A stretch of 64,000 bases of DNA, taken from positions 111,110-175,109 of the forward strand of contig VXMJ01000073.1 in assembly GCA_009841145.1 (NCBI GenBank). The letters are read 5' to 3'. Below are positions 18,464 to 26,919 of this stretch, piece after piece. The stretch's first letter is position 1. Every line of letters begins with the position of its first letter. The translations under genes were made by a program, and so were the position numbers. Source of the stretch: Caldilineaceae bacterium SB0661_bin_34 (lineage in GTDB: Bacteria; Chloroflexota; Anaerolineae; Caldilineales; Caldilineaceae). Under the pieces are notes generated by a model. The model ran no database searches and was not told the DNA's origin. It worked only from the letters and a program-made list of their open reading frames with translations.

Positions 18464-19486
18464 ATGGATACCAAAGACAGGTTTGCCGATCACCGCGGTG
18501 GAATGCGGTTCCCGGCCAGCCTGTGGACCGCGTGTCTCCTGTTGGCAGCCTGCATCGGCGGCTGTACCCAGGAGCGGCCGGACGGAGACAACGGTTTGGT
18601 CCCGGCAACTCCGGTGACCGTTGCCGCAACACCAACACCCTACGAGGTGGTGCCCACCTACACGCCGACACCCATCATCCACATCGATATCCGGTTGCCG
18701 CCCGGCACCCCGACCCCGACGCCCACGCCGCAACAACATCGGATCGAAGCCGGGGATACGCTCATCGGCATTGCGGCCCGGTACGGGGTGACCGTCGAGG
18801 ATCTCCAGGAACTGAACGAGATTGGTGATCCGCGCGGCCTCCAGATAGGGCAAGAGCTGGAGATTCCGGCTCTGCATGTTCCGGAAGAGGATGCCAATCC
18901 CGTACGCGCCCGGCATGAACTGAGGCGCGTGGCGGTTGCGGTGGACGGTCTGGACACCGCCTGGGTCATGGGCGAGGTGGTCAACCTGGACTCCGTGCCG
19001 GTCGAGCAGATTCGCGTGGCTGCACGCCTACAGACGGCCGACGGTACGGAGATGGTGCGCCGTACCGCCCTGGCCGTGCGCCACATCACACTCCCCGGTG
19101 AAGCTGCACCGTTCATGTTCCGGCTGGGTGAAGTATCACAGACGGCTCATGGATGGACGCTGGCGGTAGCCTCCATCAAACCCGCCCACATCGGCGTCTA
19201 CGCGACCGAGTTGTCGGTTGGGAATTTGCGGTTCGAACCGCAGCCGTCGGGCACGATCCTTGTCTCCGGTCTGGTGACGAACCGCGAAGCGGTGACAGTG
19301 GCGGATCCCGAGGTTGTGGTGACGGCCTTCGATGCCCAACGCCGGGTCACGGCCGTGCGAGCCATGCTGCCCGATGAACGGGTTTTGGCACCGGGCGGCG
19401 AGGTTGCCTTCGAAGGCTTGTTGATTCCCTTGGGGGAGCCGGTGACGGATGTGACGGCCTTCGCCCAGGGCTTCAAGGTCGAATAA
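18464..19486 (+). CDS. LysM-domain lipoprotein with Thr-Pro-rich linker
   Basis: A signal peptide ends in a lipobox-like LAACIGGC, followed by a low-complexity linker (PTPTPTP repeats, about residues 40-90). One LysM domain follows (HRIEAGDTLIGIAARYGVTV to GQELEIP), which binds peptidoglycan or chitin-like glycans. The remaining 200 residues resemble two FxLYD-like beta-sandwich modules (VMGEVVNLDSVPVEQIRV and ILVSGLVTNREAVTV). It should be anchored outside the membrane. Starts at 18464 or 18503 are both possible; the latter gives a shorter n-region. Divergent from the phosphoesterase gene. Confidence 0.8.
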   Translation: MDTKDRFADHRGGMRFPASLWTACLLLAACIGGCTQERPDGDNGLVPATPVTVAATPTPYEVVPTYTPTPIIHIDIRLPPGTPTPTPTPQQHRIEAGDTLIGIAARYGVTVEDLQELNEIGDPRGLQIGQELEIPALHVPEEDANPVRARHELRRVAVAVDGLDTAWVMGEVVNLDSVPVEQIRVAARLQTADGTEMVRRTALAVRHITLPGEAAPFMFRLGEVSQTAHGWTLAVASIKPAHIGVYATELSVGNLRFEPQPSGTILVSGLVTNREAVTVADPEVVVTAFDAQRRVTAVRAMLPDERVLAPGGEVAFEGLLIPLGEPVTDVTAFAQGFKVE

Positions 19487-19830
19487 GTGCAGGACCCGGT
19501 CGCAACAAAGGCGGTCCGGGTTCGATGACGATTGCATCCAACTGGCATGCGCTGCACCACAAGGAGCATTTTAGTGGTCGGCAACCACAGCCCTTGTTCT
19601 TGTCTACACGAGGACGACGCCTTGGACCCCGTCAAGCCTGTCTGAGCTGACGCGCAGGTACGTGTCCATGTCAGGGTCGCTGTTTCCCTACATGTACATG
19701 GACGTGCTCCATGACGATTTCAGTGACTGGGGTTCGCCGCGGGAACTGAACCCGATAGTGCGGGCGGAGCGGGCCATTTTCCCGGAGCATGTACTAGACC
19801 GCTGATTCGAAATAATGAGTTTCTTTGTGC
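19487..19830. other. Intergenic region before the second tnpB element
   Basis: This spans 344 bases with no recognisable gene. Close to the LysM gene stop, GACCCGG and CCGGGTTC form a loose inverted repeat without a T tract. The last 30 bases are AT-rich and lead into the TATAAT box at 19831. Confidence 0.4.
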
Positions 19831-19836
19831 TATAAT
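19831..19836 (+). promoter_or_regulatory. -10 box of the tnpB element
   Basis: A perfect TATAAT ends six bases before the ATG of the small HTH ORF, predicting a leaderless message. No good -35 hexamer is visible at 16-18 bases. Confidence 0.45.
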
Positions 19837-19842
19837 TAGGAA

Positions 19843-19995
19843 ATGGTCAGCCATCGGGCCGGGGCCATCACAGCCAGGATCGGCATCCACAAGCACACGG
19901 TAAAGACCAGGGTTCGGAATGGCACGCTGCTTGATCGATGGTATGGGTTGCGTCGGTACCGAAAGCCAATCCGCATAGTCGCCACTGATGGTTGA
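19843..19995 (+). CDS. 50-residue HTH protein overlapping tnpB
   Basis: A short frame starts at ATG 19843, just after the TATAAT box with AGGA immediately before it, and stops at TGA 19993, eight bases into tnpB. The product contains AGAITARIGIHKHTVKTRVR, a plausible MerR/excisionase-type helix-turn-helix, followed by a basic stretch. It could be the remnant of an IS607 TnpA N-terminal domain or a small repressor of the element. No catalytic domain exists between it and tnpB. Confidence 0.5.
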   Translation: MVSHRAGAITARIGIHKHTVKTRVRNGTLLDRWYGLRRYRKPIRIVATDG

Positions 19996-21403
19996 GAAAG
20001 TCACACGCAGCCTGCGCAGCGAGCGCCTGAACCGGGCCAAGTACGACCGCCTGGCGCGGATCGCCGTCCTGTGCGGACAGGTGCGCGCGGATGCCTGGCG
20101 ACGGTGCAGCGGAGTGGCCACGGTCCTTCAATCCCCCTACGAGATCCGCGATGCCTGGATGGTGGAGGGCTGTGACTGGCACGGGCTGCCGGCGCGTCTG
20201 GGCAAGGCCACGCTGGCCGATGCCCTGGGGGACATCGCGGCGGCGCGGGAGGCTTCCAAGGTGCCGGTCAAGAAGGTCATCCGGCACCGCACGCGGGGCG
20301 ACAAGGCCGAACGCGACCGTCTGTACAGCCTGCTGAAGCAAAACCGCTGGCTCGAGGACCCGTTCCTGCACCGGCAGATGCGGAAGCAGTGGCGCGGTGG
20401 CCGGTCCCATGTGACGAACCAGATCGTGGCCGACGCGGGCTCCTACACCACCAAGGTCTGGCACGGCCGGGCCTGAGTGTATCTGCAGGGTCTGGAACGC
20501 GGCCAACGAATCGCCATTCCGCTCAAGGGCACACACCTGCCCTCCGGCACCCTCCGCATCCTCCTGCGGGACAACGGACAGGTGGAAGTTCACTACGCGG
20601 TGGACGAGGAACAGGTGTGCAGCACGCGTCCCTGCGGGGATGCCACGGTCGGGGTGGACAAGGGCTACACCGACAGTGACGGGGAGCGTCACGGCGAGGG
20701 TCTGGGCGACCTGCTGTCCGCCGAGAGCGACCAGCGCAAGGTCAAGGGAACGCGGCGCAATCACCTCCGGGACACCGAGCAGAAGCACCGGGCCAAGGGC
20801 AACCATCGCAAGGCCGACACCATCCGGAAGAACAACCTCGGCAACCAGAAGTGGAACCGGCGGCGGACCCGGCACCACAAGCAGGTGCGCGACCACCTCT
20901 GCCAGGCCGCCCACACCGTCGTGGACAAGGCCGGCACCATTGCCTGCGAGGACCTGTCCGCACACATGAAGTCCGCTCCGTACCGCCACAGGGACACCAA
21001 CCGCCGTCTGAGCGGTTGGGTCAAGGGCGTGATGGCGGACACCCTCACCTCGATATCTCGACGCAGAGGTTCTGCGTTGGCATTGGTCAATCCGGCCTAC
21101 ACATCGCAAGTCGACTCCCGCACGGGCCTGTTGCAGGGCCGTCGTCGCTGGGACCGGTTTTACTGTCTCGACGGGGTTGTGCTGGACGCGGACGTCAATG
21201 CCGCCTGCAACATTCTGGCGAGGCTGTACGACGAGGAGATCACGTTGTACATGCCCTACAGGGACGTGCGCGCCCTGCTCGCGGAACGAACCAGGACAGC
21301 GGTGGGGACTGCTCCACCCGGACTCGAGTTGCGGGGATGTGCAACGGAGCTCCCATCAACCGAGAGCGAATCACCCGCACCGGTACCGCAATGTACCAGG
21401 TAA
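19988..21403 (+). pseudogene. tnpB: tnpB interrupted by an in-frame TGA
   Basis: One frame runs through 471 codons, broken only by TGA at 20474-20476 after KVWHGRA. The next codons (GTG TAT CTG CAG) continue as YLQGLERGQRIAIPL, typical TnpB sequence in which Trp commonly follows RA, so TGG to TGA is the simplest reading. Downstream are the RuvC residues VGVDKGYTD (Asp), IACEDLS (Glu) and LDADVNAACNIL (Asp). The zinc ribbon is replaced by a Cys-poor loop (SRTGLLQGRRRWDRF), as in one TnpB subfamily. A GTG next to the stop could allow reinitiation of the second part. No tnpA is present, so this was a non-autonomous element. Confidence 0.75.
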
Positions 21404-21417
21404 AGGAACAGGTTGAC

Positions 21418-21596
21418 ATGTTGTGCGAACTCCTGCTGCCGGCGGTCGGCAGGGAGTTTGTGGACGAGCTCCGGGCACTGCTCGACAACGAATTTCGCGC
21501 GCCTGGGACCCGAACATCGTTTTCGATTTCCGGCTCCGGTACGGCACGAACCCTGCGGAACTGCGGCAGGACCGCAGGGACCGTCTGAAGACCTGA
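21418..21596 (+). pseudogene. Small unknown gene, frameshifted
   Basis: ATG 21418 has AAGGA nine bases upstream. The product reads MLCELLLPAVGREFVDELRA then LLDNEFR. Around 21495-21503 (CGCGCG) removing two bases joins this frame to AWDPNIVFDFRLRYGTNPAE followed by LRQDRRDRLKT and a stop at 21596. Both halves are compositionally protein-like while the alternative frames are not. The reconstructed protein has about 59 residues and no recognised family. It lies immediately after the tnpB element. Confidence 0.45.
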
Positions 21597-21690
21597 TCTT
21601 TACCCCGGCCGTTGCAGCCCTGCGCACGGCATTTGAACCCACGGTCTTGCCTCACAAGGAAGTGCCAGGGAAGCCCTCGGATGCTTTGTG

Positions 21691-21751
21691 AGTTTTTCGG
21701 CCAGCCGCTCCTTGGCAATCAGGAGGACCAAGACAGGCCAGCCTACCTTGG
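21691..21751 (-). pseudogene. Fragment of a WecG/TagA glycosyltransferase 3' end
   Basis: On the minus strand this encodes KVGWPVLVLLIAKERLAEKL. It resembles the last 20 residues of the intact glycosyltransferase at 23323-24108 (LSLPVFVLLVAKERLAGKAV). At DNA level the two share the run CGGCCAGCCGCTCCTT and are alike over about 50 bases. It abuts the stop of the P450 gene. The P450 therefore lies between two copies of the wecG tail. Confidence 0.55.
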
Positions 21752-21753
21752 CT

Positions 21754-23157
21754 TCAGCGGCGTCGTTCCAGGAACATGGGCATGCCGTCCTTGGGCCGCA
21801 GGGAAACCAGGGGCAGCAGCTCAATCCGGTGGCCGGGGTCGTGCCGCATCGCCCATTTCTGTCCCAAGGTTGCCAGTATCAACATCGCCTCCATCCACGC
21901 GAATCCGTCCCCAATGCAGACGCGCGGACCCCCGCCAAAGGGATAGTAGGCGAACCGGGGCAGTTGCTCCTTGAACTCCGCCGTCCAGCGATCGGGGTGA
22001 AATGCCAACGGGTCGTCGAACCAGCGGGGATCCCGGTGGATCACCAGGGGCGGGGCGATCACGAACGCTCCGGCCGGGATATCGTAGCCGCCCAACGTGA
22101 TCGGCTCGAAGGTCATCCGTCCGGTGGACCAGATCGGCGGGTACAGGCGCATCGATTCGGTGAGGACCCGTCCGGTGAAAGTCAGATTGGGCAAGTCCTC
22201 CGGCGTCGGGGTACGGCCACCCAGGATGTCGTCCAGTTCGGCGTGAAACCGCGCCTGGACATCGGGATGAGTGGCCAGCAGGTACCAGGTCCAGGTGAGT
22301 GCCATCGCCGTGGTCTCATGGCCGGCGGCAAACAGGGTAATGGCTTCGTCCCGCACCTGTTGATCGGTCATCACCGCCTCCGACGGATCGTTCGCCTCTT
22401 CATCCCTCGCGTTGAGCAGAAGCGAGAGCAGGTCTTCACTTTCCAGCCCGTGTCTCCGACGCTCCGCGATGAGACCGTACACGGTTTGGTCCAGGTACGC
22501 CAGGCCTCGTCGGAAACGCCGGGTGAAGGGCAAGGGCAGCCGGTGGAACAGGCTGCGCAGGGCCGGCGGCTGGTTGTCCCGAACCTTGATGTAGTCGTTC
22601 GCCAGTTCGAAGGCCGCGCCGATGCGGCGCACCGTGTCGGGCAGCTCCAGGTCGAACAGTGTCTTGACGACGATCTTTAGAGTCAGGTCGCTCATCTCTC
22701 CGGCCAGGTCAATCCGTGCCTCGTCTTCCCATACTTCCATGTGGCGGCCGGCGAATGCGGTCATGGTCTCGGCATATCCGCCGATCCGCCGGTGGTGGAA
22801 CTGGGGCTGCATCAGGCGGCGTTGCCGGAGATGCAACGGGCCGTCGGATGTGACTAGCCCGTAGCCCAACAGATACTGGAGCGTCTCGACAGTGCGGCCC
22901 CTGCCCACGCGCCGATGATTGGTGACGAAAAGCTCCTGCACGAGGTCGGGATGGTTGACGAGGTACACCAGAGTCGGTTTCACCGACAAAGTGACCAGAT
23001 CGCCGTACGTGGCGGCGCCATGTATGAAAGGCAACAGGTTGAACAAGTACTGGAAGGCCTGACCCACCACGGGCCACTCCGGCGGCCCGGGTGGCAGGGC
23101 GGTCCGATCGACAACGGGCCTGGGAGGATAGGCGGGGTTTTGGCTAATCGTCGACAT
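21754..23157 (-). CDS. Cytochrome P450
   Basis: A complete P450 of 467 residues with the I-helix AGHETTAMAL, the K-helix ESMR (ExxR), the meander (FHPDRW) and the heme-ligating FGGGPRVCIG. No N-terminal membrane anchor is seen, so it is probably soluble and needs ferredoxin and reductase from elsewhere. The fold resembles bacterial CYP102/CYP4-like enzymes acting on fatty acids or terpenoids; the substrate is unassigned. The upstream region has an 18-bp palindrome suitable as an operator. It interrupts the glycosyltransferase neighbourhood. Confidence 0.95.
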   Translation of the reverse strand: MSTISQNPAYPPRPVVDRTALPPGPPEWPVVGQAFQYLFNLLPFIHGAATYGDLVTLSVKPTLVYLVNHPDLVQELFVTNHRRVGRGRTVETLQYLLGYGLVTSDGPLHLRQRRLMQPQFHHRRIGGYAETMTAFAGRHMEVWEDEARIDLAGEMSDLTLKIVVKTLFDLELPDTVRRIGAAFELANDYIKVRDNQPPALRSLFHRLPLPFTRRFRRGLAYLDQTVYGLIAERRRHGLESEDLLSLLLNARDEEANDPSEAVMTDQQVRDEAITLFAAGHETTAMALTWTWYLLATHPDVQARFHAELDDILGGRTPTPEDLPNLTFTGRVLTESMRLYPPIWSTGRMTFEPITLGGYDIPAGAFVIAPPLVIHRDPRWFDDPLAFHPDRWTAEFKEQLPRFAYYPFGGGPRVCIGDGFAWMEAMLILATLGQKWAMRHDPGHRIELLPLVSLRPKDGMPMFLERRR

Positions 23158-23225
23158 CGGTCACCGACACTTCGTGCTGTGTTAAAAATTTCACGACCAA
23201 CTGCCGTCAGATACCGATGTACCGG

Positions 23226-23243
23226 GATTTCGTTATCGAAATC
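23226..23243 (-). promoter_or_regulatory. Candidate operator upstream of the P450 gene
   Basis: GATTTCGTTATCGAAATC has 7-bp arms around TTAT. It lies in an AT-rich region about 70 bases before the P450 start. The size and symmetry suit a TetR-type or similar dimeric repressor, but no such regulator gene is adjacent. Confidence 0.4.
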
Positions 23244-23322
23244 TCCCACAGTTTGTAGCGGTTGCAAGCTTGGTCATTAAACTATAGGATAGCTTGGCAT
23301 GCGCTCCCATGTTCGTATTTCG

Positions 23323-24108
23323 TTATTTCTGCACGGCCTTGCCGGCCAGCCGCTCCTTCGCGACCAGGAGAACGAAGACAGGCAGGCTCAGCATGCGCCG
23401 CCACCGGGCCGGTTGCCTGAGAAGGCGGTAGAGCCATTCCAGTCCGCGGTCCCGCATCCACCCGGGTGCCCGCGGCACCTTGCCGGCCATGAAGTCGAAG
23501 GCGCCGCCCACGCCGATCGCCGTCCGGCTGTGCAGGTCGCCGAGATGGCTGTGTATCCACAGGTCCTGACGGGGATGCCCGAAGGCCACCAGCAAGACGT
23601 GCGGCTGTGTATCCGCCAGCAGTCGTTGGATGACGGGCCAGTCCTTGTCGGCGGGGGAACCGGACCAGGTTCCGCACACCTCGAGACCCGGAAACCGTTT
23701 CGCCAGTATACCCGCCGCGGCCATGGCCACACCGGGGGCGGCTCCCAGGAAAAACATCCGCCAGCCCCGCGAGGCACACAGCTCCGCCAGCCGGGGTATA
23801 AGGTCGGTTCCCGTGACGCGTTCGGCCAGGCTGCAGCCATGCAGGTTCAGGGCCCGGAGTACGCCCACGCCGTCCGGTACGTTGAGCCAGGCCTCATTCA
23901 GCACTTGGCGAAACCGGCTGTTGCGCCGTGCCTCAACGATGAATTCGGGATTGACCGTGCAGATCTGCCGCGTCGGCCCGGTGGCCTCCGGACCCTCCGC
24001 GTCCAGCCAGGCCGTCAGCAATTCCAGCGTCCCGGCATAGTCCACCGGGTGGACCGGCACGTCGAGGATGTCGACCGGGGCCGGCCGCTCCGGCCGGCCG
24101 GAATTCAT
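23323..24108 (-). CDS. WecB/TagA/CpsF-family glycosyltransferase (GT26)
   Basis: GT26 enzymes add N-acetylmannosamine-type sugars to lipid-linked intermediates of surface polymers. Family motifs include NPEFIVEARR, NVPDGVGV, RVTGTDLIPRL, FFLGAAPGVA, VAFGHPRQDLWI and GVGGAFDFMAGKVPRAPGWM. The C-terminal LEWLYRLLRQPARWRRM is also typical. 261 residues, normal. Its ATG overlaps the stop of the upstream GT4 gene (ATGA), so the two are co-translated. Confidence 0.92.
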   Translation of the reverse strand: MNSGRPERPAPVDILDVPVHPVDYAGTLELLTAWLDAEGPEATGPTRQICTVNPEFIVEARRNSRFRQVLNEAWLNVPDGVGVLRALNLHGCSLAERVTGTDLIPRLAELCASRGWRMFFLGAAPGVAMAAAGILAKRFPGLEVCGTWSGSPADKDWPVIQRLLADTQPHVLLVAFGHPRQDLWIHSHLGDLHSRTAIGVGGAFDFMAGKVPRAPGWMRDRGLEWLYRLLRQPARWRRMLSLPVFVLLVAKERLAGKAVQK

Positions 24109-25253
24109 GGCGCCTTGTTCATGGCGCGCTTCAGGACCGCCAAGGTCTCGCGGGCAGCTTTCTCCCAGGAGAAGCGCTTCACGTTTTCGTGGCCCTTCGC
24201 CACGAGTTCGGCCCTTAGCTCCTCATCGCGACTCAGGCGCAGCATGGCCTGTGCGATTTCATCCACGTCCTCGGGATCGACCAGCAAGGCCGCGTCGCCG
24301 GCGACTTCGGGCAGAGAGGAACGGTTGGATGTCAAGACAGGCACTCCTTGGGACTGAGCCTCCAGGACCGGCAGGCCAAAGCCTTCGTGCAGCGAAGGAT
24401 AGCAAAAGAACCTCGCCTGTCGTCGCAGGACCGCCACATCTTCTCCATCGACATAACCGACGATGTGAATGGCTTCGGCAGCCGGAGAGGAACGGGCCGC
24501 GGCCAGGATGGGTTCGGCCAGCCAGCCGACGCGGCCGGCCAGGACCAGGTCCCACCCCGGATCCTCTCGGGCGTGCAGGCGGCTGTAGGCGTGGATCAGG
24601 CGTTCCGCATTCTTGCGCGGCTGTAGCGTGCTGACGAACAGGGCGAAGGGCCTTCGCAGTCCGAACCTCGCCAGTACGGCACCGGGATCGCATGCCGGAT
24701 CCGGGTCCGGCGGCGGAGTCCAACCCAAGTGCACGGTATGCAGCCGGCCGGGATCGGCCCGATGGAACCGGATCAGGTCCTGCCGTGTAGCCTCGCTGTC
24801 ACAGATCAGGCATTCGGCCCGGGCCGCGGCCCAGCGCGTGGTCAGGTTCAGGTAGGCGCGCTGCCGCCAGGGATGGGCCTTGGGAAAGTGACGGTAGCCG
24901 AGGTCGTGGATGGTCATGACCAGGGCCGGCATGTTCCGGCGCGTCCAGGCGAACGGCAGGACATGGGCGGGCACGAAGAGAACGTCGGGCCTGCGGTGCC
25001 GAACCTCAGGACCCAGGGAGCGGTGGGTCCACATCCTTCGGTTGGGGAGGGGTGTGGGGACGACATTCGGCCGGTCCGTCAGTTCCGCCGGCAACGTATC
25101 GGTACCGGTCCTGAAATACAGCCGCCACTCGATGTCCGCGGTTTCCGGCAGTCGGAGCAGGTGCCACAGGATTTCCCGGGCATAGTTCTCGGTGCCGGTT
25201 GGCTGATCGGCGGTACTGCGCGAGGCGTCCACGCCGACTACGGGCCCGTTCAT
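24105..25253 (-). CDS. Glycosyltransferase family 4 protein
   Basis: A GT-B enzyme of 382 residues. The N-terminal acceptor domain starts GVDASRSTADQPTGTENYA. The donor-binding half has STLQPRKNAERLIHAY, LAGRVGW, and the EX7E-type nucleotide-sugar motif in PSLHEGFGLPVLEAQSQGVP. It transfers an activated sugar, most probably onto a lipid-linked or surface glycan. It is joined by four-base overlaps to the Sua5 gene before it and the GT26 gene after it, forming a tight three-gene operon. Confidence 0.92.
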   Translation of the reverse strand: MNGPVVGVDASRSTADQPTGTENYAREILWHLLRLPETADIEWRLYFRTGTDTLPAELTDRPNVVPTPLPNRRMWTHRSLGPEVRHRRPDVLFVPAHVLPFAWTRRNMPALVMTIHDLGYRHFPKAHPWRQRAYLNLTTRWAAARAECLICDSEATRQDLIRFHRADPGRLHTVHLGWTPPPDPDPACDPGAVLARFGLRRPFALFVSTLQPRKNAERLIHAYSRLHAREDPGWDLVLAGRVGWLAEPILAAARSSPAAEAIHIVGYVDGEDVAVLRRQARFFCYPSLHEGFGLPVLEAQSQGVPVLTSNRSSLPEVAGDAALLVDPEDVDEIAQAMLRLSRDEELRAELVAKGHENVKRFSWEKAARETLAVLKRAMNKAP

Positions 25254-25891
25254 TGCACGGACGCGCCGTACTGTTCCGCAAACCGACGCACGGCCGGCTC
25301 CAGGGAGCCCGTGCGCAGGATGCGGATTCCCTCTCCTTCCTGACTGACGATGGTGCTGGGACGCGTATCCGGCGAGGCGCCTCCGTCCAGCACCAAGGGG
25401 ATCCGCCCCGCCAACTGGGCCATCACCTGGTCCGCGGTCTGGCAGTCCTTGCCGCCGGAACGATTGGCACTGGTCGTGGCCAGCGGCCCCGTGACCAGTG
25501 CGATCCTGCGGAAGACCGGGTTTGCCACCACCCGCACGGCCACGGTTGCGCCGCCTGCCAGCAGAGCATCCGGCAGGCCCGCCCGCGCCTCCAGGATCAG
25601 GGTCAGGGGGCCCGGCCAGAAGTGTTCGGCCAAGTGCTCGGTCAGTGGCGGCAGGGGCATGGCCGCGATCTCGGGTAGTTGAGCAAGCGAGCCCAACAGC
25701 ACCGGGATGGCCTTGGACTCGGGCCGGCCCTTGGCCGCGAACAGGGATTGGACGGAAGCGTTGCCGCGCGGATCCGCGCAGAGTCCGTAGACCGTATCGG
25801 TCGGCATGGCGAAACAGGCCTGTTCAGCCAGGACTCGCCGTACCGCTGACAGAGCGCCGGGATCCTCGCTGTGCACCAGCTTCGTCGTCAT
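25250..25891 (-). CDS. tsaC: L-threonylcarbamoyladenylate synthase (Sua5/YrdC family)
   Basis: Makes threonylcarbamoyl-AMP for the t6A37 modification of ANN-decoding tRNAs. Visible blocks: FAMPTDTVYGLCADP, KGRPESKAIPVLL, WPGPLTLIL, VAVRVVANPVF, LATTSANRSGG and PSTIV. About 213 residues, so only the YrdC domain without the C-terminal Sua5 domain. ATG 25891 fits the family; the frame extends 13 codons further upstream. First gene of an operon with two glycosyltransferases, an uncommon linkage. Confidence 0.92.
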   Translation of the reverse strand: MTTKLVHSEDPGALSAVRRVLAEQACFAMPTDTVYGLCADPRGNASVQSLFAAKGRPESKAIPVLLGSLAQLPEIAAMPLPPLTEHLAEHFWPGPLTLILEARAGLPDALLAGGATVAVRVVANPVFRRIALVTGPLATTSANRSGGKDCQTADQVMAQLAGRIPLVLDGGASPDTRPSTIVSQEGEGIRILRTGSLEPAVRRFAEQYGASVQ

Positions 25892-25990
25892 GTCACAGGG
25901 GGCTTCCGTTGACTGGCCGGGATGCATCAAATCGGCCCAAGGACGGTTGTATACTCCGTTTTACGGCCACACGCCTTTTCCTTGAGTGTT

Positions 25991-26803
25991 ATGTTACCGA
26001 AGCATTCGCGCCTGACGGTCCTGCTCCTGTCCGGATCCTTGGCGGCCAGTGGTGTTCTGCTGCTCCTAATCAACCAGGAGATGCTGAAGTTCGCCACGCC
26101 CAACCTGCAGTATCTGTTGTCCTCCCTGCTGCTGGCGGGGGGACTGGGTTTCGCCTGGTTCTTTGTGCGCAACCGATCCAACTGGTGGCAGTTGATCCCG
26201 ACCTTCACCTGTATTTCGCTGGCTGCGATGCTGTACCTGACGACCACGGACAGTTTCGAGCCGCGCCTGTCGGCTGCCATTCTGGTGTGGGGCATGGCCC
26301 TGAGCTTCCTCCTGGCCTACGTCATCGATTCCAGCGAACGGTGGTGGGGTCTGGTCATGGGCGGTCTCATGGTCGTGCTGGGACTCACGCTCTACGGCAG
26401 CAGCTTCATGGAGTCGATCGAGACCCTCGGTGCCGTACTGTTCGGTGGCCTGGGCCTGGTCTTCGTCCTGCTCTTCCTGCTGGGCGACAAGACCCATTTC
26501 TGGTGGGCTCCGATCCCCGGCTTCATCATGGGGTTGTTCGCCGTGTTTGCCTACATGCAGACCCAGGCCCGGTGGCTGCCGTACTGGCAGGACTGGTGGC
26601 CGGCGGTGCTGGTGCTGGCGGGGTTCGGCATCGTGGTGAGCGCCTATCTGTTCCCCTTCATGTTCCGCTTCTCGACCCAGCCGGAAGTGGAGGAGGATGA
26701 GGACACCTCCGAAACGACCTATCGCAGCACGCCCGATGTCCTGCGCGAGAGGGAAGGGACGTTGCCCGGCTCGGCCGTGATCGTGCTGCACGAGTCCGAC
26801 TGA
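25991..26803 (+). CDS. Multi-pass membrane protein of unknown function
   Basis: Some 270 residues with about eight hydrophobic helices, several in pairs with very short loops. A charged cytoplasmic-like tail of about 45 residues (EVEEDEDTSETTYRSTPDVL) follows. Trp-rich loops (SNWWQL, YWQDWWP) are conspicuous. No family motif recognised. It is divergent from the tsaC operon; the 100-base gap should hold both promoters. Confidence 0.6.
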   Translation: MLPKHSRLTVLLLSGSLAASGVLLLLINQEMLKFATPNLQYLLSSLLLAGGLGFAWFFVRNRSNWWQLIPTFTCISLAAMLYLTTTDSFEPRLSAAILVWGMALSFLLAYVIDSSERWWGLVMGGLMVVLGLTLYGSSFMESIETLGAVLFGGLGLVFVLLFLLGDKTHFWWAPIPGFIMGLFAVFAYMQTQARWLPYWQDWWPAVLVLAGFGIVVSAYLFPFMFRFSTQPEVEEDEDTSETTYRSTPDVLREREGTLPGSAVIVLHESD

Positions 26804-26919
26804 ATCCAAGACAAAAGGGACTTATGGCGGATGGTTGACATCGGGCACAGCGTCCGGTGTCAGCCCTGACGGTCCCGGGTAGAATGGGGGCCGAACGGAG
26901 AACCAACGGGAGGATGGAG

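Noticed and set aside
19868..21109. Minus-strand frame of 413 codons across the tnpB element
   Set aside because: Its composition follows the codon structure of tnpB on the other strand, and it lacks any recognisable domain or start signal.
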